Part shown: in pieces, positions 25,001-32,862 of the stretch | Layout of the letters: every line of letters starts with the position of its first letter | Numbering within the stretch: the stretch's first letter is position 1 | Assembly: GCA_030144725.1 (NCBI GenBank) | Contig: JASKMD010000017.1 | Coordinates: forward strand, 6,071,992-6,135,991 | Source: Haematococcus lacustris | Taxonomy: Eukaryota; Chlorophyta; Chlorophyceae; Chlamydomonadales; Haematococcaceae | Direction of reading: 5' to 3' | DNA length: 64,000 bases | Translations under genes and position numbers: made by a program | The notes under the pieces: generated by a model | What the model was told of the DNA's origin: nothing | The model's database searches: none | What the model saw: the letters and a program-made list of their open reading frames with translations, nothing else

Positions 25001-27931
25001 CGGGGTGCAGGGCGGGTGTGGCCATATAGCTACTCAGTCTATTTTGACACGCCCCAGCCCACCCACACCCCAGGCATCACTGACCCATGGCCAGCAGCAT
25101 TTGCGCCGCGCTGAAGTTAGGCAGCAGCACATGGCGCCCTGCCACCAGCGTGATGGCGTACACCGCAAACACATCCACCAGGTGGAACAGGGGCGCAAAA
25201 TGGCCCCACACATCGCCGCCATGCAAATGCATCTCTGCAAGCAGCACATGCAGCAGCAGCAGCAGCAGGTGACACATGGGCGGTCACACACACAGGGTGC
25301 ATGCATGGGGGTGGGCAGCAGCAGGGGCTCAATCCCAGATGGCCCCACTCCGCTCTGGGTCTAGGTTGCCCCCTGGGGGGTGGTGCTGCCAAGCGTGGCT
25401 GTACCAAGCATGGCTGTGGTGGTGGAAGTGGCAGTGGCCAGGCTCTGGAGGTCAGGCTCGGTGGCAGTGGCTGTCAAGGGTGCTTGGATGGGCAAAGGTG
25501 TTTTGCAAAGGTGCTTTGCCAGTTACTCCGCTTTGTCAGGTTTAGGCTGCTCGGTCAGGCCCAGGTCAGTTAGGCCGCAGGTCACCTTTGATGGTCGCCA
25601 GTGCGTGCAGGGCAACGATCTTGTGGCTGAGCAGCACCGCCTTGGGCAGCCCCGTGGTGCCGCTGCAGCACACATGCAGGGCAGGCACATCAAGCCAGGC
25701 ACACAGGTGATGCGGCACAGCTTGCTGGTGATGGGCAGGCCAGGCGGGTGGCTGGAGGCTGGAGCCTAACCCCCTCTCCTCCCTCACTCATCACCTTAAC
25801 ACAGAGCATAGGACTGCTGGTGCACCCCTTCCTTCCCAAACACACACCCCACACACACCACAGAGCCCATCAAAGATGACCTGAGCCTGAGCGCAGGTAT
25901 GATGAGTCATGCTGATTATGAAGCTGTACCCCTGATGCTAACTGCTGACCGGCACCAAGCTCCTGCGGCTGACACCACCACAGCTGCAGCCCTCAAGCCC
26001 CGCTTGCTGCAGCAGCGCCGGCGGTATGTCGCTGGACCGCATACAGCGCATGCCATGTACCAGTGACGATGATGATGACTGCCCCTGCCCCTGCCCCTGC
26101 CCCTGCCCCTGCCCCTGCCCCTGCCCCTGCCCCTGCCCCTGCCCCTGCCCCTGCCCCTGCCCCTGCCCCTGCCCCTGCCCCTGCCCCTGCCCCTGCCCCT
26201 GCCCCTGCCCCTGCCCCTGCCCCTGCCCCTGCCCCTGCCCCTGCCCCTGCCCCTGCCCCTGCCCCTGCCCCTGCCCCTGCCCCTGCCCCTGCCCCTGCCC
26301 CTGCCCCTGCCCCTGCCCCTGCCCCTGCCCCTGCCCCTGCCCCTGCCCCTGCCCCTGCCCCTGCCCCTGCCTCCACGCACGGGTCATAAGCTGTAGCTGC
26401 CATCTAGCCTTGTGCCTAACCCTGCCACCCCTTCACAGCTGGCCATCAGGGTGGTGAAAGGGTAAGTAAAGAGTGATTATAGGGTAATTAGGGGTCTGGC
26501 AGGACTGGGTGCCTGTGTGCGCTGGGGTGCAGGCTGATGGCTGCAGGCTGTGTGCAAGTCTGGTCACCTGGTAAAATACATTTGGTAGCCTTCGTTCACA
26601 TCGAACCAGGGGCGGTCAGCAGCAGCCAGTGCGGCAGCTCGCAGCTGCTGGACTGCTGCCACTGCGCTTGACTGCTCAGCGGTGAAGCATGCGTCTGCAG
26701 CAGCAGGGGGAAGGCAACCGGCTGGGCAGGGTCAGGGGCAGGGGCAGTGTCAGCATCAGGGGCAGGGGCAGTCACACCCAGGTTTTCTTGACCTCCATGC
26801 CCGCAGCTTTCACAACCCCCACCCTCCCGCCTGCTGCCTAGAGCCTACCTACTGCAGCTAGAGGGCCCCAGAGGGCACCTAGCTTTGAGGGCTCCGCCCC
26901 CCACCCCCTCCCTCCCACGCCCCAGCACCCACCCTGGTACCAGGCAGAGGCAATGCCTGCCCCTAGCTGTGGGGGGCCAGCCTGCTGCTGCTGCTGCTGC
27001 TGCTGCTGCTCAGCGCCGCCACTGGGCGCTGCCACCCCCGCCTGTGCCGCCAGCTTGGTCCACAGCACTTGGCGCAGGGCCAGGCCCCCGCCCTGCTGCT
27101 GCCCAGGCCCCGCTGCCGCCGCTGCTTCTGCCAGCCTGACTGCCTCCCGCAGCACCCCCTCAAACTCCACGTCTGCCACCAGCAGGCTGGCTTGCGACAG
27201 GCCCAGCACGTGAGCCACCTCAGGGGCAGCCAGGCTGACGTTCACATTCACCAGCTGCGCCCGCACCGCCGCCACACCAAAGTGCAGCTCCAGCACCTCG
27301 CTGGTGTTGCGCAGCATGACGGCCACTCGGTGGGCTGGGGCAGGGGTGCCTGGGGGTGAGGGGCCAGGCAAGGGGGCCACCAAGCGGCCAGTGTCGCGCC
27401 GCACAGGTCTAGGTGCAGGTGGTGAGCTGGAGGGTGGGCAGCAGGGTGTGCAGCAAACTATGTTCTGGCTGTGGCAGCGGGTGCAGGGGTCGGATCAGCA
27501 GGCGGGAGGGCAGGTGTGGGGTGTGAGGGAAGGGGGTGATGGGTGGGGAACGTGTGGTATGGGGGGACGGAGGTTGTACCTGCCCCCTCCACCCTCGTCA
27601 AGGCTCCCAGAGCGCTGTGCAGCGCAAGAGCCAGCTGCGCAGCGCGGAAGTGTAGCTGCCTGTAGGAGCGCAGCACTGCCGCATCGGGCCGTCCTGTGCC
27701 GCACTCCACTACTGCCAGCCGGTCTGGGTGCTCGCGGGCAGCGTGCTCTAGGAAGCGCCACACATCCAAGTATTGGTCTGGAACGGGGTCATATGCGCCA
27801 ACGGCTGGGGCCTGAGAAATGATACTGTCTGCGTTCGCAGGCGCCGGTGGGCGCCGTTCCTCTCTCGATCTCTGAGACGACGCTGTTGATAGTTTGCTGA
27901 GGCCTAGCGATTTCAATAGGCGAGCCTTCAT
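1..27931 (-). CDS. Giant modular type I polyketide synthase, AT-less, 3' end beyond window
   Basis: Multidomain assembly line predicted to activate an acyl starter and extend it with fully reducing modules. Coding exons in gene order: 27931-27580, 27349-26933, 26694-26568, 25662-25586, 25234-25085, 24776-24640, 24281-24168, 23842-23468, 23203-22955, 21935-19849, 19557-19458, 19144-18889, 18454-18337, 18166-18091, 17910-17604, 17254-17096, 16944-16726, 16459-16207, 15873-13803, 13596-12961, 12693-12610, 12176-11952, 11601-11250, 10887-10384, 10160-9076, 8707-8505, 8235-7691, 7355-7177, 6721-6503, 6377-6150, 5941-1781, 1499-1262, 1021-890, 629-327, 172-53. Phase is maintained at every junction, giving at least 5,619 residues. 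All introns are GT-AG except two GC-AG. The start is the ATG at 27931, about 25 codons before an AMP-ligase N-terminus; no better upstream start was seen. Giant AT-less PKSs are known in green algae; Chlamydomonas PKS1 acts in zygospore wall maturation. The product here is unknown. Confidence 0.9.
53..2075 (-). other. PKS module 3: ketosynthase domain (partial)
   Basis: KS3 begins at about 2075 with [18 protein letters not shown] and VPLERW. It continues through [10 protein letters not shown] (exon end 1781), [18 protein letters not shown] (exon 1499-1262), VDT joined to [15 protein letters not shown] across the 1262/1021 junction, [13 protein letters not shown] and SMHGTG (629-327), then [14 protein letters not shown] and [13 protein letters not shown] (172-53). 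Cys and both His are present. The last donor in the window is at 52, so the KS C-terminus and everything downstream lie outside. Whether this is another reducing module cannot be told here. Confidence 0.85.
1500..1780 (-). other. GC-AG intron in KS3
   Basis: After [10 protein letters not shown] the genomic sequence reads CAG|GCAAGTGTTG, again a consensus GC donor. The next exon starts at 1499 after CCCACAG with TTG TAC GCG (LYADAVSG). Both ends are phase 0, and the total coding length stays in frame through the downstream active-site exon. The only nearby GT donor would not join in phase. Confidence 0.7.
2190..9400 (-). other. PKS module 2: KS-DH-ER-KR-ACP, mostly one 4.16-kb exon
   Basis: KS2 (about 9400-6340) has [34 protein letters not shown] then [21 protein letters not shown] and [13 protein letters not shown] poly-Gln insertion encoded by CTG/CAG repeats (8053-8084) sits inside the domain. 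Exon 5941-1781 then carries DH2 ([20 protein letters not shown]), a pseudo-KR (HEVQWVVD near 4770), ER2 ([49 protein letters not shown]), KR2 ([35 protein letters not shown]) and ACP2 ([18 protein letters not shown]), plus the start of KS3. Every catalytic motif I can check is intact. The KR motif GVLADATL carries the Asp of B-type KRs, though full reduction would erase that stereocentre. No AT is present. Confidence 0.87.
6013..6083. repeat. Hexamer array (GGTCAG)n, PKS intron
   Basis: About 11-12 perfect copies of a GGTCAG unit in the intron between exons 6377-6150 and 5941-1781. The array is entirely intronic. Confidence 0.9.
10161..10383 (-). other. GC-AG intron in KR1
   Basis: The exon ending at 10384 finishes ...CTG GCA CAA G, followed by GCAAGT, the textbook GC-donor consensus. 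The next exon starts at 10160 after TGTGCAG. Joining gives [20 protein letters not shown], the expected KR-to-ACP strand. A downstream GT (CAG|GTCGTG) would break the frame into the GCVALQWG strand, so the GC donor is preferred. Confidence 0.75.
16513..16571. repeat. Pentamer array (GCATG)n, PKS intron
   Basis: Interrupted (GGCAT)n array, two blocks of 4-5 units, in the intron between exons 16944-16726 and 16459-16207. It lies just upstream of the exon that starts with the KS motif GTNAHT. Confidence 0.85.
17296..17562. repeat. Octamer array (AGGAGGGG)n in the KS1 HGTG intron
   Basis: About 33 copies of an AGGAGGGG unit, almost perfect (one unit variant near 17420). The array fills most of the 349-bp intron that interrupts KS1 inside the HGTGT catalytic motif. 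The minus (sense) strand is a C-rich polypyrimidine stretch; the plus strand is G-rich and could form G-quadruplexes. Confidence 0.92.
18614..18735. repeat. Hexamer array (CCCTGG)n, PKS intron
   Basis: About 20 perfect CCCTGG units in the intron between exons 19144-18889 and 18454-18337. Repetitive open frames on either strand are artefacts of the repeat. Confidence 0.92.
20165..20765 (-). other. Tandem acyl carrier proteins of the loading module
   Basis: Two consecutive carrier domains in exon 21935-19849. The first (about 20760-20540) has [18 protein letters not shown] then [15 protein letters not shown]. The second (about 20385-20165) has [19 protein letters not shown] then [14 protein letters not shown]. 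In both, the Ser of the usual GxDSL phosphopantetheine site is present, but the Asp is replaced (GLNS, GLAS). The carrier proteins after modules 1 and 2 have the standard GLDSLGAVE. Tandem ACPs usually raise flux or hold a starter. Here they directly follow the ligase, so loading-module ACPs is the natural reading. Confidence 0.8.
20900..21700 (-). other. Unrecognised internally duplicated domain between AMP ligase and ACPs
   Basis: Within exon 21935-19849, between the ligase A10 motif and the first carrier protein, two segments of about 100-130 residues resemble each other. Unit 1 (about 21690-21365) contains [12 protein letters not shown] and ends [17 protein letters not shown]. Unit 2 (about 21225-20920) contains [12 protein letters not shown] and ends [17 protein letters not shown]. 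Both have a Leu-rich strand-like segment, an Ala-rich helix and a closing GLPPLA motif. I know of no PKS domain in this position with this signature. It is not an AT (no GHSxG), a KS or a KR. A docking or structural role is a guess. Confidence 0.6.
22097..22817. mobile_element. Non-autonomous hAT-type MITE with 8-bp TSD
   Basis: A 721-bp AT-rich island inside the PKS intron 22954-21936. It starts CAGTGATGGGCGATTGGG and ends with the inverted counterpart (reverse complement CAGTGATGGGCAATTCGG), so the terminal inverted repeats match at 16 of 18 positions. It is flanked on both sides by GTCAGGAC (22089-22096 and 22818-22825), a perfect 8-bp target-site duplication. CAGNG termini plus 8-bp TSDs are diagnostic of the hAT superfamily. 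No transposase ORF is present, so mobilisation in trans is expected. The intact TIRs and perfect TSD suggest a fairly recent insertion. Confidence 0.88.
22430..22622. repeat. Tandem repeat inside the hAT MITE (about 59-bp unit)
   Basis: Roughly 3-4 head-to-tail copies of a unit containing CAGCCCAGCCTGTTGCATGC followed by TGACCCATTAGGGCTAGGG. Units differ by a few substitutions. Subterminal tandem repeats are common in hAT elements and may bind transposase; that role is inferred. Confidence 0.75.
24365..24512 (-). mobile_element. Candidate tRNA-derived SINE
   Basis: On the minus strand, TGGCTTAGTGGTCGAGTGG (24491-24473) resembles a pol III box A. About 25-40 bp on, GTGGGTTCTCCTGGGGG (24448-24432) occupies the box B position but is a poor match. 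An AT-rich, T-run-containing tail follows (to about 24365), unlike the surrounding GC-rich intron. Size, order and tail fit a tRNA-headed SINE in PKS intron 24639-24282. I found no clear target duplication, so this is tentative. Confidence 0.4.
26080..26371. repeat. Hexamer array (CCCTGC)n in the intron splitting the ligase signature
   Basis: About 48 perfect CCCTGC units in the 905-bp intron 26567-25663, which splits the Ser codon of the AMP-ligase SGTTG motif. The same hexamer reappears in the TPR gene intron at about 33765. Confidence 0.93.
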
Positions 27932-28859
27932 TCTTGCAGTTCACAGAAGCCGCAACGCAGGCCGGGCGCTGGGCTTTCTCCCGGTTGTAGTGCGATTGCG
28001 CGACGCGGTTACAACAGCACAGCCTTAGGCCATCCAGGCCAATCGTCAAAGCTGGACGCTGTCGAGGTGCAGTAAAGCTGTCAAGGTCGGAGCACTGGCA
28101 AGTAGTAGCCAAGACGCAAGTAGAGCCTTAAATCGGCGTGCAAGGCGAGAAGAACGAAAAATGTGAGTTGTGGATCGCTCCCGTGCCGGATTTCACCATG
28201 CCCCACTCTTATTTTTCTCGGCACAGTCCTCCGCACTGCGATACGCTGGGCAACTTTGATGAATGCATTGTAAGCCAGGTGGTGTTGGAGGCGCCACGAC
28301 TAGTTGCAAACGGGAAAGGTATTGCATGTCTCAGTAGAGCCTTGCCCAGCTCCAGTGGGCCTCCTGGGCGCAGTGGCGTACCAACCATGGATTGCTCCAC
28401 TGCTGCCCCACGCCTGTATCTGCCCACGGCATGTTGCCGTGCACTACTTGGGCTGAAAAGCCACAAAAGGTCCTGAAAAGCCACAAGATAGTACCAAATC
28501 ACTTGCACGTCAGCTTGCTTTAAATGCTGCACCATAACAACCCATTGCCCGCTTGGTAGCTGCATATGAAGCTGCAGCATCCCCCATGGCTGCTCAGTGA
28601 CCGAGTCCAGACATACATACATCCAGTGTACAGCCAAACCCCATTTTCAAGGCAGTTGAGATGGTATGACCTGTAAGTACATAGCAGAGGGGCGCAAGCC
28701 CCTCCCTCGTCTTTTTCCACGCTAGACGCATGCTTATGATTCCATGGTGGTCTGTCCAACAACCTCCTAGCTGACGTACCACGAAGTATCACATTCACAC
28801 CTGCCTACCCCTCCTGCCATCTGATATATCTCAACATACTCGTACTCCAACGCTGCTCA
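27932..28859. other. Spacer: PKS 5' flank and DUF760 3' flank
   Basis: This stretch lies upstream of the PKS start and downstream of the DUF760 stop; both genes are on the minus strand. It must hold the PKS promoter and the neighbour's 3' UTR. I see no recognisable ORF, tRNA or repeat, and no convincing TATA box. Base composition is noticeably less GC-rich than the PKS exons. Confidence 0.6.
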
Positions 28860-31800
28860 CTAACCGCGCCCAGGCGGAAGCCGCGGGGCGGGCAGCGGCG
28901 TAAGTAAGGAGTACTCCTGGTCGACCCAGCTCTCAACATCACGCAGGAAAGTGCCGAACGCCACCGCCTCTAGCACTGCCCGACGTTGCGTGGCCACCGT
29001 CATGAGCAGCGTTTCCACCGCGTCCGACTCCACCGCCTTGGCCATTCGCTCCATCACCTCCTCCATGCTGCTCGCGTCCTTCCCCACAGCTGCCTGTGGT
29101 CAGGAGCACGAGACGACCCGCCTTGCCAAACCATCCTGCCGAGCCCAACCTTCTTTTGTCTTGCAACCACCTGCCTTGCCAGCCCTAGCTGCATTGGTCA
29201 GGTCACACCAGCTGGTTATGGTACCGCTCCATGCAGATCATCTCTGCTGCTGCATGAACATCACCTTGCGCTTTAACCTGGCCAAGCAGGAAGAGGGACA
29301 TCCCTCAGGCCTGCCCTGCCCTGGCTCACCTGCACCTGCGCCGCCAGGACCTTGATGTCACCTAGCAGGGCGCTTGTCTGCCGTTCCACCAGAGCTGCAC
29401 CCTCGGTGCTCACAATGCGGGCCGTCTCCACCATGGTGGCTTGATCAAAGCTCTCCACATATCTAGAAGGGTGGCATGCAGCAGCAGGGGAAGGGGGTCC
29501 GGGGTGATGAGGGAACAAGGGGCTGGGCTGAGCCTGATGAGGGGCAGCGGCAGGGGCAGGGGCAGGGGCAGGGGCAGGGGCAGGGGCAGAGGCAGGGGCA
29601 GGGGCAGGGGCAGGGGCGGGGGCGGGGGCGGGGGCGGGGCGGGGCAGGGCAGGGCAGGGCAGGGCAGGGCAGGGCAGGGCAGGGCAGGGCAGGGCAGGGC
29701 AGGGCAGGGCAGGGCAGGGCAGGGCAGGGCAGGGCAGGGCAGGGCAGGGCAGGGCAGGGCAGGGCAGGGCAGGGCAGGGCAGGGCAGGGCAGGGCAGGGC
29801 AGGGCAGGGCAGGGCAGGGCAGGGCAGGGCAGGGCAGGGCAGGGCAGGGCAGGGCAGGGCAGGGCAGGGCAGGGCAGGGCAGGGCAGGGCAGGGCAGGGC
29901 AGGGCAGGGCAGGGCAGGGCAGGGCAGGGCAGGGCAGGGCAGGGCAGGGCAGGGCAGGGCAGGGCAGGGCAGGGCAGGGCAGGGCAGGGCAGGGCAGGGC
30001 AGGGCAGGGCAGGGCAGGGCAGGGCAGGGCAGGGCAGGGCAGGGCAGGGCAGGGCAGGGCAGGGCAGGGCAGGGCAGGGCAGGGCAGGGCAGGGCAGGGC
30101 AGGGCAGGGCAGGGCAGGGCAGGGCAGGGCAGGGCAGGGCAGGGCAGGGCAGGGCAGGGCAGGGCAGGGCAGGGCAGGGCAGGGCAGGGCAGGGCAGGGC
30201 AGGGCAGGGCAGGGCAGGGCAGGGCAGGGCAGGGCAGGGCAGGGCAGGGCAGGGCAGGGCAGGGCAGGGCAGGGCAGGGCAGGGCAGGGCAGGGCAGGGC
30301 AGGGCAGGGCAGGGCAGGGCAGGGCAGGGCAGGGCAGGGCAGGGCAGGGCAGGGCAGGGCAGGGCAGGGCAGGGCAGGGCACCTTACTTTCTAAGCGCCC
30401 CCTTCTCTTTCTTTACAGGCAAATCCTTCCTGCTGCTTGACGCAGCACCGCTGCTGCTGCTGGAGCTGGCAATAGAGTTCGCACTGGTGCTACTGCTGCT
30501 GCTTCCCTCAGACAAAGTCTTAGACTGTGAAGTCGAGGCTGGAGTGTCCGACGCTCTTGAGGCAGTGTCAGCCGTTGCTGCAGCCTTCTGGCTGCTGTCA
30601 TCAGCATCCCAAGGTGCGTCCTGAGCGTCTGCTGCTGCAAAGAGCTGCTCCAGGCGCGCCACTGCATCCTCCTTGCTGACCCGCAGACTGCCCAGCGCCT
30701 TCTCTAGCTGGAACCGCTTGTCCACCCGGCGTAGGAAGTAGCCAAACATGATGGAGGCAGCGTACACCTGGAGGCAACAGTCCGACAGAACCTTTTGCTC
30801 ATGATGCTTGCAACCCCTGTCAACAAACTCACCCTGCCAACCAAGATAAGGCGATCAGAAGGGTGAGGGCGAGGGGGGTTGCGCGAGGGGGAGGGCGAGA
30901 GGGAGGGGTCAAGGGTGAGCATTGGTCCCTGGTGAGGACTAGTGCTGAACATTAGCCTTGTGAGTGGGGTTAGGCTGTGTTCCTGCTCCGCCACGACGTC
31001 ACACTCGCATGATCACCACGTGTGGTGCACGCACAGCTAGATTTAGCTGTAGCCCGCCCTGCAGTCCGGGAGCATCTCGTGTCTCTGCCTATCTGCTGTG
31101 AAGCAACACACTAGCCCTGCCTGCCTGTAGGACAGGCGCACATGTACCTTACCACATGGTTATACACCCTCCCCTGCCTGCCTGCCTGCCTGCCTGCCTC
31201 CAGGAACCCGCTAACAAACACCCCTGCCTGCCTGCCTGCCTGCCTGCCCACCCACCCCCTTGTCCTTGCCTACCTGGGCCATTTGAAACTTGCTCATCTT
31301 CAGCGTCGCATTGCTGAAGGTGGCAGTTGCCGCAGCCCCCATCACGCCCAACATGTGTTCACGCACCAGCTCCAGTGCTTCCCGGCTGTGCAACCCCTCT
31401 GTGAGCGCCAACAGGTTAGTGGCTGGCACGTCCACATGACCTGTGCAAGGTCAACACCCAGACCACACAAACCAAGCAGGTGGGGCGGTACCGGGACATG
31501 AAGGCAGAGCTTGATGCTGGGATACACTGCTGCTGCTGCTGCTGCTGCTGTGGCCAGCCCTGCCACTGCTGTGCAGCTGCTGCCCACCTCACTGCTGCCA
31601 TCCATCCTGCTGCTGCTGCTGCCCTCCTCACTGCTGCCACCCATCCCGCTGCTGCTCCCCACCCCACTGCTGCTGCTTTTGCTGCTCCTGCTGCTGCTCC
31701 TGCTGCTGTTCCTGCGAACTCAGTGTCACTGTTTTGGTGGTGTGAGCCTGGGTGGTGGGTGGGTGAGGCACAGTGGCACCCACCATCCATGCGTGGCAGC

Positions 31801-32516
31801 ATGTTCACACCCAAACCCATAAACTTTTCCAGGATGGACACATACATCAGGTCTTCCAGCGTAGCCCGCACTTCCCTGGCTCGCACCTCTTCCATACGCC
31901 TGCATGCATGCATGCAGCATATGTGACACCATGGGGACCATATGCCTGCATGACCTTGACAGGTAGTCAGTTGGTGGTCAGCTCGCAAAGGTGTAGCGTC
32001 ACTGCTGTACCCTGGTGGACTGCCTGCTGTTACCCAGCCCTCACTTGTACAAAGTGAGCTCCTTGCTGTCCACTGGTGATCCATCCGCAGCGCCCTGTTG
32101 TGAGCTGCTCTCCTCCTTCTCTCGGGCATCACGCTCTGTCCTTAGCCTCTCAAGCTGGTCTTCAACAGCCCCCTTGAATAGCTCTGGCCGCATCTTCAAA
32201 TAATACTGCAGCATCTCGCCATAGGGTGTCTTGGGATGGGCGGGGGCCTGGGCGCCACAAGCGTAAGTTCCAGACTCAGGATTGGGTCAGGCCGGACTGT
32301 GTAGACGGTGACTCAACAGGGACAGTCTAGTCAAAGCAGACGGTCGCAGGCGCGCTGTGACCTCACCAGGCCAAACTCCTGCGGTCCCTTGCCTTCACTA
32401 GCAGCCCTTGGCCGGACGATGTTGGCGTACCGCCGGTGTGCGCGCAATGGTGCTGCAGAGGAGCGCGGCAAGCCAGCATCCCGGCGCACCCCTGGTGACA
32501 AGGTACCGGCAATCAT
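28860..32516 (-). CDS. DUF760-like plastid protein
   Basis: Seven exons keep phase throughout: 32516-32367, 32247-32045, 31899-31784, 31440-31274, 30767-30388, 29462-29330, 29093-28860 (stop TAG), giving 460 residues. The first exon encodes an Arg/Ala/Ser-rich N-terminus (MIAGTLSPGVRRDAGLPRSS) resembling a plastid transit peptide. Then come TPYGEMLQYYLKMRPELFK, QVYAASIMFGYFLRRVDKRF with QLEKALGSL, a Ser-rich acidic linker, YVESFDQATMVETARIV with ERQTSALLGDI, and an AVAFGTFLRDVESWVDQEY C-terminus. The GYFLRxxxxRxxLEKxL pattern and repeated SFDxxT...ALLG helices match DUF760 (seed-maturation-protein-like) proteins, whose function is unknown. It is divergently paired with the TPR gene starting at 32863. 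Confidence 0.75.
29535..30382. repeat. Intronic GGGGCA then GGGCA satellite, about 850 bp
   Basis: A (GGGGCA)n stretch (29550-29640, with some GGGGCG variants) passes into about 148 essentially perfect GGGCA units to 30380. The array ends six bases from the splice donor of the DUF760-gene exon 30767-30388 and fills most of its next intron. Long repetitive ORFs on both strands here are artefacts. Confidence 0.95.
31166..31760. repeat. CCTG and CTG microsatellites in DUF760 introns
   Basis: Two (CCTG)n runs (31170-31200 and 31224-31250) lie in the intron after exon 31440-31274. CTG-rich tracts (31527-31560, 31606-31720) lie in the intron before it. None overlaps coding exons. Confidence 0.8.
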
Positions 32517-32862
32517 TGCCAGCGATTAGGTACTATTGCCTGCTTGATTGGTGATCAACCCGTTGGGACGCAACTGCAGAGCAACGCAGAGCAACGGACG
32601 TAGTAAAAATGCAGAGCAACGACAAAACCGCAAAGCTAGCCTGCTGTTCTTGTTGCCGATGTTGTTTTCTATGGTTTGGAATAGTGGGCATTAGGCACAC
32701 TGTCAGTAGCCTTTACAACAGCGATCTCGCAGCCTGTGTTTGATTACAACTCATGCTTTATTTTGGTGTTGCATGAGGGCTGTCGGGATTTAAAACTTGT
32801 TCTTGCTTATCGGATAGCCACAGAACCCAGTGCATGGCTGCTAAAACGCTTCAGGCTGTCGA
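32517..32862. promoter_or_regulatory. Shared divergent promoter region with dispersed repeat
   Basis: This 346-bp interval separates the start codons of the DUF760-like gene (minus) and the TTC33-like gene (plus), so both promoters must lie here. Bases 32685-32800 carry a copy of a short dispersed sequence (TTAGGCACACTG, AGCCTTTACAA, GCAGCCTGTGTTTGATTACA) also found at about 41940-42085, 48470-48620 and, inverted and partial, at 50755-50805. No TATA box is obvious. Confidence 0.5.

Larger units (their letters stand above)
21870..27931 (-). other. PKS loading domain: acyl-AMP ligase (CAL/AMP-binding)
   Basis: Adenylate-forming domain spread over ten exons. The core signature reads [17 protein letters not shown]; its Ser codon is split by a phase-2 intron (exon ends 26568, next starts 25662). 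Later motifs follow in the expected order: GGSPQPPAV then VRGLAAALG across the 24640/24281 junction, [28 protein letters not shown] with VVDRAKDM, then [14 protein letters not shown] at 23203, and finally [11 protein letters not shown] at about 21900, whose Lys is the A10 catalytic lysine. All key motifs are intact, so the domain should load a carboxylic acid as acyl-AMP onto the carrier proteins behind it. A fatty acid starter is likely by analogy with CAL/FAAL loading modules. The substrate cannot be read from sequence. Confidence 0.88.

Noticed and set aside
1..27931. Bacterial origin or contamination, suggested by the trans-AT PKS
   Set aside because: At least 34 spliceosomal introns, satellite-filled introns and eukaryotic neighbours show it is a nuclear eukaryotic gene.
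29273..30624. Long open frames (up to 382 codons) on both strands
   Set aside because: They are translations of the GGGCA pentamer array and lie inside the DUF760-gene intron.
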